Of a DNA stretch of 11,595 bases, positions 7,418-11,595 are shown piece by piece. The DNA lies in assembly GCA_030587605.1 (NCBI GenBank), contig JAUQYT010000235.1, forward strand, positions 1-11,595, read 5' to 3'. The first letter of the stretch is position 1, and the number at the start of each line of letters is the position of its first letter. This DNA comes from Candidatus Njordarchaeum guaymasense. GTDB taxonomy: Archaea > Asgardarchaeota > Njordarchaeia > Njordarchaeales > Njordarchaeaceae. The notes under the pieces were generated by a model, which ran no database searches, was not told the origin of the DNA, and saw nothing but the letters and a program-made list of their open reading frames with translations. Both the position numbers and the translations under genes were made by a program.

Positions 7418-7427
7418 GTTATATAAA
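7418..7427. promoter_or_regulatory. Near-palindromic TATA box between divergent genes
   Basis: GTTATATAAA reads as a good TATA box on either strand. On + it has the A-rich CAAAC just upstream, like a BRE, and would start transcription near 7450, giving the first GTPase a leader of about 55 bases. On - it would start the MBL mRNA near 7397, downstream of the GTG at 7407. The + orientation looks slightly better because of the BRE-like bases. Confidence 0.5.
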
Positions 7428-7455
7428 CTGGAAGGGAGCACTGTACTACTCAAGG

Positions 7456-7491
7456 AAGCGGAGGGAGCCTCTATCTCGCTTGGCTAACCTC
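7456..7491 (+). promoter_or_regulatory. Leader with two mutually exclusive hairpins before the first GTPase gene
   Basis: Fold one pairs AAGCG (7456-7460) with CGCTT (7477-7481) and GAGG (7461-7464) with CCTC (7468-7471). Fold two pairs the same GAGG with a second CCTC (7488-7491) and AGCC (7466-7469) with GGCT (7482-7485). The second fold reaches the GGGGCG (7492-7497) that is the only candidate SD. The helices are short, and function is speculative. Confidence 0.22.
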
Positions 7492-7505
7492 GGGGCGTAA
7501 CCACT

Positions 7506-8012
7506 ATGAAGCCACGAGAACGCGTCTTTAAGATCGTTTTCATAGGCGATCAAGGAGTCGGAAAGACTAGCTTGATCACGAGGTACGCTGCGTCAACGTT
7601 CAAGACAGACTATATTCCGACTTTGGGAGCAAATGTTGTGGCGAAGGAGGTTAGCGTGGAAAAAAAAATCGTAACTCTGATAATCTGGGACATCGCAGGC
7701 CAAGAGATATTCAGTGGAGTAAGGGACAGGTACTATAATCGCGCAAACATCGCCGCCATAGTCTATGATGTTACAACAATGAGTACGCTGAAAAACGTGA
7801 AGTCTTGGCTGAATGACCTTAGAACTTATACTCCCTCAAACATACCGCTGGTTTTGGTTGGAAACAAGATTGACCTCCCGAATAGGGCTGTGAGTAGGGC
7901 GGAAGGGGAAAAAGTAGCCAAAGAATTGCGTGCGGTTTACGTAGAGACTTCGGCGAAGACAGGTGAGAATGTTCGCAAGTTGTTCGAAAGACTCTTAGGG
8001 CTACTGATATAA
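7506..8012 (+). CDS. Ras/Rab-like small GTPase, canonical
   Basis: A single-domain P-loop GTPase of 168 residues, expected to cycle between GTP and GDP states as a cytosolic switch. All five G motifs are intact: G1 GDQGVGKTS (14-22), G2 Thr39 in IPTLG, G3 WDIAGQE (61-67) with the catalytic Gln66, G4 NKID (120-123) and G5 ETSAK (147-151). The layout is Rab/Ras-superfamily rather than Arf or MglA, with an inter-switch WDIAGQE of the Rab type. The C-terminus (RLLGLLI) has no cysteine, so no prenylation site exists and membrane attachment would need a partner. No GAP, GEF or roadblock/longin gene is adjacent. It starts at an ATG about 80 bases after a TATA box. A paralogue with a broken G3 motif lies 124 bases downstream. 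Confidence 0.94.
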   Translation: MKPRERVFKIVFIGDQGVGKTSLITRYAASTFKTDYIPTLGANVVAKEVSVEKKIVTLIIWDIAGQEIFSGVRDRYYNRANIAAIVYDVTTMSTLKNVKSWLNDLRTYTPSNIPLVLVGNKIDLPNRAVSRAEGEKVAKELRAVYVETSAKTGENVRKLFERLLGLLI

Positions 8013-8028
8013 GAGTCATATCATAAGA

Positions 8029-8036
8029 TTATTTAA
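8029..8036 (+). promoter_or_regulatory. Possible TATA box for the second GTPase
   Basis: TTATTTAA would start transcription near 8058, giving a leader of about 80 bases that includes the hairpin at 8115-8137. If it is inactive, the second GTPase would be read from the promoter of the first. Confidence 0.35.
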
Positions 8037-8114
8037 GACACGTTTCCAAGATACTGTTGCTAGTTGAAGTGCAATATCTTTGGCGGTCCACAGTCGGTCT
8101 TGGAGCCAAGTGTT

Positions 8115-8137
8115 AATGCGCATAAGGTGAGCGCATT
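8115..8137 (+). promoter_or_regulatory. Hairpin presenting the SD in its loop, abutting the start codon
   Basis: AATGCGC (8115-8121) pairs perfectly with GCGCATT (8131-8137) around the 9-base loop ATAAGGTGA (8122-8130). The loop contains AAGGTGA, a good archaeal SD. The last base of the 3' arm is the first base of the TTG start codon. The placement suggests that stem opening or a loop-binding factor could set translation of the second GTPase (inference). Confidence 0.45.
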
Positions 8138-8721
8138 TGGACCACCCTGTGCCTATAAGCGATCCTATAGAAATTGGTTCCTTGGTCGCCAATTGCGAGG
8201 TGTACCCATTCTTGAGCGGAAAAGAGTTGTCCTATAAGGTTGTTCTTGTGGGTGATCCGGCAGTCGGAAAGACTAGCCTAGTTATCAGATACGCCACATC
8301 CACCTTCGAAACCAACCTTCTTCCAACCATGGGAGTGAACATAGTCGCCAAGGAGCTTTCCATCGAAGGAAGGATCGTGACTCTTGTAATCTGGGATATC
8401 GGCGCGCTTGAGCACTATCTTGAACTAAGAAAGAAGTACTATTCGGGTGCATCCATCGCCGCCTTGGTTTATGATGTCACCAGACGTGAGACAATTGAAA
8501 ACATAAAAGTGTGGCTCGATGAAGTGAAAAGCTGTTTTAGTTTTGATATACCAGTCGTTTTGGTTGGAAACAAGACTGACCTGCCAGAAAGGAACATAAG
8601 TAGGGAGGAAGGAGAAAAGCTTGCCAGAGAGATCCGCACGACTCTCACTGAGACATCGGCGAAGACAGGTGAGAATGTTCGCAAACTATTTGAAAAGATT
8701 GCCAAGCTTTGCCTTGACTAG
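8137..8721 (+). CDS. Ras/Rab-like small GTPase with degenerate switch II
   Basis: A 194-residue paralogue of the upstream GTPase. G1 GDPAVGKTS (39-47), G2 Thr64 in LPTMG, G4 NKTD (145-148) and G5 ETSAK (172-176) are intact, so nucleotide and Mg binding should be retained. G3 reads DIGALE (87-92) instead of DIAGQE: the switch II Gly becomes Ala and the catalytic Gln becomes Leu, the same exchange as the classic Q61L state of Ras. Slow or absent GTP hydrolysis is expected. The TTG at 8137 is chosen because AAGGTGA lies 6 bases upstream. This adds about 25 N-terminal residues that the first GTPase lacks, of no known type. The end (KLCLD) is not a CaaX box. No frameshift or stop is seen, and identity to the paralogue is high around G4 and G5, so this is a maintained gene rather than a pseudogene. 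Confidence 0.92.
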   Translation: MDHPVPISDPIEIGSLVANCEVYPFLSGKELSYKVVLVGDPAVGKTSLVIRYATSTFETNLLPTMGVNIVAKELSIEGRIVTLVIWDIGALEHYLELRKKYYSGASIAALVYDVTRRETIENIKVWLDEVKSCFSFDIPVVLVGNKTDLPERNISREEGEKLAREIRTTLTETSAKTGENVRKLFEKIAKLCLD

Positions 8722-8851
8722 TTGTGGCTTCTATTTCGCTTCTCAATGGTCTCGTGATCGATAGAATGGAATTACTTTAATAAGAAGCGGGTTTAATAAC
8801 TACTAAGCACCAGGCGAGCTATTCAATTGCTGCAGGTAGGTCTTCAGTACG
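8722..8851 (+). promoter_or_regulatory. Promoter region of the DUF354 gene with two TATA-like boxes
   Basis: TTTAATAA occurs twice, at 8776-8783 and 8792-8799, exactly 16 bases apart. The downstream copy would start transcription near 8820 and leave a leader of about 30 bases containing AGGTAGG (8834-8840), 11 bases before the ATG. The first 25 bases after the GTPase stop are pyrimidine-rich and may terminate its transcript. Confidence 0.4.
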
Positions 8852-9928
8852 ATGATGACGTTCTGGCTTGATATGTTGACTCCCAAACAAGTCTGGCTGC
8901 TTGAAAGTATCAAGAAGAGCTTGGAAGCAAAAGGACACAAAGTTCTCGTAACCGCGAGACTCCACGACGTAGTTGTTGATCTCTTAAAGGTGAAGAGAGT
9001 TCCCCACTATGTTGCTGGAAAATACGGTGGAGAGACATTAGAGGGTAAGCTCAGAGCAAGCACCGAGCGAGTACTCGTCTTGACAGACTATCTTTCACCC
9101 TTGCGCAAGGAAGTTGATTTCTCAATACATTTCAGTTCACCCGAAGCTGCAAGAGTAGCTTTCGGACTTGGAATAAAGAGCATCTGTCTAAATGACACAC
9201 CGCACTCAATCGCTGTGGGTAAATTAACTTTCCCCCTATCTACTTACGTCGTTGCGCCCGCATGTATAAACCCAACCAAGTTAGTGGCTCTTGGAGCAAG
9301 CAAGAACTCGATTGTTCAATACGATGGTGTGGATGAAGTAGCTTGGATATCGCACCTCAAGCCGGACGCCTCCGTCCTCAAAGAACTAGATTTGGATAAC
9401 TCGAAGCCCATAGTTGTCGTTAGGCCTGAAGAATCCAAGGCTGCGTACCTGCGAGGGTTCAAAGACATTGGCGTGTTGAATGTGAAATCATTCCCACTAA
9501 TCAGGAGAATGTTGGATGAGTTTCCAGGCGTCCAGGTAATTGTCATGCCACGCTACGAGGAGCAACGATCCACTATACTGAAGGAACTCGGCGAGAAAGT
9601 GATTGTTCCGAGCCAAGTGATAGACGGACCGAGCCTGTTAGCATTCTCAACACTGACAGTGAGCGGCGGAGGGACGATGAGCTGGGAATCCGCGTTGTTG
9701 GGTGTCCCAACTATTTGTCATTTTCCAATCAAGATGGATGTCGAAAGATACCTTACGGCAAAGGGATTCCCGATCTACTACACTAACAACATAGACAAAG
9801 CAATCAGTCATGCGCTAAGAGTGTTGCGAGACCCGGATAGCTATAGAGTCGACACGGGACACTTAATCAAGAAAATGGAAAGCCCAATGGATGCAATAGA
9901 GGCAATACTGAAAAGAAAACCAAAGTAA
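8852..9928 (+). CDS. DUF354 family protein, GT-B glycosyltransferase-like
   Basis: DUF354 proteins are archaeal and bacterial proteins of about 340-360 residues with a predicted two-domain GT-B fold related to UDP-GlcNAc 2-epimerases and glycosyltransferases; their activity is not established. Here 358 residues begin with the family signature FWLDMLTPKQVWLL (4-17), followed by GHKVLVTAR (28-36). The N-terminal domain runs to about residue 175, the C-terminal domain follows. SGGGTMSWESALLGVP (271-286) resembles the UDP-sugar-binding GGGTxxxEA element of GT-B enzymes, with Glu279 a candidate ribose contact. The ATG at 8852 follows AGGTAGG by 11 bases; a second ATG directly after it is equally possible. 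A role in cell-surface or lipid-linked sugar metabolism is inferred from the fold only. It lies 130 bases after the second GTPase on the same strand, behind its own TATA-like boxes. Confidence 0.85.
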   Translation: MMTFWLDMLTPKQVWLLESIKKSLEAKGHKVLVTARLHDVVVDLLKVKRVPHYVAGKYGGETLEGKLRASTERVLVLTDYLSPLRKEVDFSIHFSSPEAARVAFGLGIKSICLNDTPHSIAVGKLTFPLSTYVVAPACINPTKLVALGASKNSIVQYDGVDEVAWISHLKPDASVLKELDLDNSKPIVVVRPEESKAAYLRGFKDIGVLNVKSFPLIRRMLDEFPGVQVIVMPRYEEQRSTILKELGEKVIVPSQVIDGPSLLAFSTLTVSGGGTMSWESALLGVPTICHFPIKMDVERYLTAKGFPIYYTNNIDKAISHALRVLRDPDSYRVDTGHLIKKMESPMDAIEAILKRKPK

Positions 9929-10003
9929 CTCATTTCCTAAATAGACACCGTACCTCGTATTAATGAGACACTGATTATCTTCAAAGATAAGAAATCCAAT
10001 AAC

Positions 10004-10483
10004 GTGGTGCGCGTCGATTTCCCCAGTAGCCAGCAACAACATCTTTTGAGGATTATCAAGTTGATCGACAAATCTTACGTGTTACGTAAGCTGAATAGCC
10101 AGTTCTCATACTTGAGGGCGGAGATTCCTGAGGCCGTCAATGTTGACGGAAAAACTGTCAATTTAAGGAAAAAGATACGTGAAATCATAGATGCCGGTGA
10201 AAGCCAGGATCTTGTAAAAGTAATGCCCGAAATGCTTGAACTAAGAAAACTTCTATACAAGTTACTCACCGACTTCACTAGTAAAGTAGAAGACTCGAAG
10301 ATCAAACCAAGTGAAGCCACATCACAACTAGAGTATTACCTTGGAATAAAGCGAGCTCTAGAAATCATCAAGGGATTCTCTGAGGGATCATTGAAACCAT
10401 TTAGAGAGGATGAAGAAAAGGGAAGCAAGATTGGCGATAAGAAACGTTGGCTCGATTACCTGAAACGAATGGAAGAATCTTAG
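10004..10483 (+). CDS. Uncharacterised charged helical protein
   Basis: I do not recognise this 159-residue product. It is rich in Lys, Glu, Arg and Leu and is predicted mostly helical, with amphipathic stretches at about 12-35, 55-95 and 105-125 and a highly charged tail (DEEKGSKIGDKKRW). It has no membrane segment, signal peptide, cysteine or metal motif. GTG at 10004 is the first usual start codon after the in-frame TAA at 9938, and a second GTG follows directly; neither has a clear SD, so the start is weakly supported. Codon use resembles the neighbours, and the length of the open frame without stops supports a real gene. It is 75 bases after the DUF354 gene on the same strand and converges with the HEAGH gene. 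A small protein-interaction or scaffolding role is possible, but nothing shows it. Confidence 0.65.
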   Translation: MVRVDFPSSQQQHLLRIIKLIDKSYVLRKLNSQFSYLRAEIPEAVNVDGKTVNLRKKIREIIDAGESQDLVKVMPEMLELRKLLYKLLTDFTSKVEDSKIKPSEATSQLEYYLGIKRALEIIKGFSEGSLKPFREDEEKGSKIGDKKRWLDYLKRMEES

Positions 10484-10529
10484 AGTAGCACTAAAAAGCG
10501 AGCCCCTTGATCATAGCCCTCGATTGTGC

Positions 10530-11399
10530 TCATACCCTAGAAGTTTCGTGAAGGACGATGTTTTCAACAAGCCTTCGAATGTTATATAATGTTTCTCCTC
10601 CAAACCTAGGGATCCACTCTTCGACTATTTTCTTAGCTAGCACTTGAAATCCCAGTGGGAGGAGAGATAGGTTATCCTCAACCAAAGGTAGTAGCTCCGA
10701 CTTGGCATCAGTACTCAGAAGTGGAACTGAACCCATTACCGGTTTCAACGTATTTGCCATGAGGAATAAAGCCACGTTGTAATCATGTTCCGCCAATCTA
10801 CTTGCCCGCTTCTCATCATCAGTAATACGAAGGCTCCAAGCATGCAGCGCTTTCTGGCAATCGATGTACCCATTTTCAACCAGCAATCGCGTGACCTCGA
10901 AATCCTTGACGCCTATTGAAAAGAAGTAGAAAGCAATGCTGGCGACTCGCCTATCAAGGCTCTTCTTGATAATCAGTTTTTCCAAAACCTTCGGAGCCCT
11001 TATCAAATAGAATTCGGGCGAACCATGTAGGACTGAGTGCCCAGCCTCATGCCGCAACTCGCCGAGAACCACACCTTTGTCTCGTTCTTTCATGGTCTTG
11101 CCACATACCACGATTGTGGGCTGTCCAGACCATGCATGATGCATAGACGAGAACCCCAATGTGATAGGTGCATACTCAAATCCGTGCTTTTTCGCAAAGC
11201 GTTCCCCCTCTCTCTTCAGATATGCTTCCAAGTCGAGTCTATCTTCAAAGAGAAGAAGTTCAACTTGACTGCACGGCAGCCTTACTCGCCCATAGAACTC
11301 GCAAAATGTCGAGGTGACCCATTCCAGGAGCTCTCTCTCGATATTGCCAAAACGCTTGACGCCTATAGACGGTGGAAGAATCTTATCCGCTTTGATCAA
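10530..11399 (-). CDS. Putative HExxH zinc metalloprotease-like protein
   Basis: A 289-residue protein with the zincin motif HEAGH (117-121) on a helix preceded by GELR. His117 and His121 would bind zinc and Glu118 would be the general base. About 45 residues later, the segment KDFEVTRLLVENGY (165-178) holds acidic residues (Asp166, Glu168, Glu175) placed where many HExxH families put the third ligand or a structural glutamate. No signal peptide is evident. A short hydrophobic run (IAFYFFSIGV, 155-164) is too short for a confident membrane span. It does not match a named peptidase family that I can recall, so activity is inference. The TTG start at 11397-11399 is taken because AGGGTAGG (complement of 11405-11412) lies 5 bases upstream and there is no better in-frame ATG. 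It converges with the unknown 159-residue gene. Confidence 0.78.
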   Translation of the reverse strand: MIKADKILPPSIGVKRFGNIERELLEWVTSTFCEFYGRVRLPCSQVELLLFEDRLDLEAYLKREGERFAKKHGFEYAPITLGFSSMHHAWSGQPTIVVCGKTMKERDKGVVLGELRHEAGHSVLHGSPEFYLIRAPKVLEKLIIKKSLDRRVASIAFYFFSIGVKDFEVTRLLVENGYIDCQKALHAWSLRITDDEKRASRLAEHDYNVALFLMANTLKPVMGSVPLLSTDAKSELLPLVEDNLSLLPLGFQVLAKKIVEEWIPRFGGETLYNIRRLVENIVLHETSRV

Positions 11400-11595
11400 T
11401 GCAACCTACCCTGAAATATCTAGCTGAAATACTTAGTCATTAGGGTTTATTCTCAGTAAATAACTGAAAAAACCTATCATCATAAAAGCAGCACAACAAG
11501 ATTCTGTGGTCTGAGTGCCTAAAGTGCTCACTTGCCTGAATTTGAGTACCTTTGAAGACTCTTGGGTATCCCCACTACCGATTGTCCGTTGACCT
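11400..11595. other. Right-end intergenic region with probable promoter of the HEAGH gene
   Basis: On the minus strand TTATTTA (complement of 11457-11463) is a TATA-like box, inside a CAGT-5-ACTG inverted repeat (11454-11466). It would start transcription near 11434 and give a leader of about 35 bases to the HEAGH gene. Beyond it, a minus frame is open from the window edge to a TGA at 11528-11530, only 22 codons, and could be the tail of a gene outside the window. No RNA gene is recognised. Confidence 0.35.

Larger units (their letters stand above)
7186..7505. other. Divergent intergenic/leader region between MBL gene and first GTPase
   Basis: If the MBL gene starts at 7185, about 320 bases carry no confident gene. 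The region holds a TATA element at 7418-7427, a structured stretch at 7456-7491 just before the GTPase gene, and an open minus frame (7186-7407). That frame may be untranslated leader or an N-terminal extension. Only weak SD candidates precede the GTPase ATG. Confidence 0.4.

Noticed and set aside
8099..8110. CTTGG-AG-CCAAG inverted repeat before the second GTPase
   Set aside because: A 2-base loop cannot form a stable RNA hairpin, and the arms are too short to claim an operator.
8707..8721. Cys near the C-terminus of the second GTPase (LCLD) as a prenylation site
   Set aside because: The Cys is third from the end, not in a CaaX or Rab CC/CxC position, and the first GTPase has no Cys there.
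11037..11414. Plus-strand 125-codon open frame opposite the HEAGH gene
   Set aside because: The antisense frame carries the HEAGH motif, a plausible SD and promoter, while this one shows low-complexity Cys/Phe-rich translation typical of a shadow.
11528..11593. Minus-strand open frame running in from the right edge (22 codons to TGA)
   Set aside because: It is too short to support as a gene tail, and another minus frame is open across the same bases.
1..11595. tRNA genes, CRISPR repeats, insertion sequences or phage genes
   Set aside because: I looked for T-loop consensus, regularly spaced repeats, transposase motifs and terminal inverted repeats by eye and saw none. A tRNA/CRISPR scan would be decisive.

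Overview
The window reads as archaeal chromosome. Several genes are preceded by TATA-type boxes, and Shine-Dalgarno matches fit the archaeal anti-SD (GGAGG, AGGAGGTG, GGTGA). The tyrosyl-tRNA synthetase is of the short archaeal type. There is also a DUF354 protein and two free-standing Ras/Rab-like small GTPases. This combination suggests a TACK archaeon (for example a Bathyarchaeia-like lineage) or possibly an Asgard relative. That placement is inference and no marker here fixes it. TTG is used unusually often as a start codon. No tRNA, rRNA, CRISPR array, insertion sequence or attachment site was recognised.

Left end (2-2126, + strand): an ADP-ribosylglycohydrolase-family gene cut by the window edge, then a Gfo/Idh/MocA-family NAD(P) oxidoreductase behind its own TATA box. 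Together they look like a small sugar or nucleoside catabolic unit of unknown substrate.

Centre (2230-7185, - strand): five co-directional genes. In transcription order they are a metallo-beta-lactamase-fold hydrolase, a group II PLP-dependent amino-acid decarboxylase resembling bacterial tyrosine decarboxylases, tyrosyl-tRNA synthetase, a class I SAM methyltransferase, and a MIP18/DUF59 Fe-S assembly protein. TyrRS has a clear TATA box, so this is a directional cluster rather than one certain operon. The decarboxylase-TyrRS adjacency recalls the tyrS-tdc loci of tyramine-producing lactic acid bacteria.

Right part (7506-9928, + strand): two tandem small GTPases and a DUF354 GT-B-like protein. 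The first GTPase is canonical. The second keeps its P-loop, NKxD and SAK motifs, but its switch II DxAGQ is replaced by DIGAL, so the catalytic Gln is Leu. It also has an N-terminal extension and starts just after a hairpin whose loop holds the ribosome binding site. This pair, one normal switch and one predicted GTP-locked or hydrolysis-dead partner, is the most interesting feature of the window.

Right end: an unrecognised charged helical protein (+, 10004-10483) converges with an HEAGH-motif putative metalloprotease (-, 10530-11399). The last ~195 bases hold a probable promoter for the latter and nothing else that can be supported.
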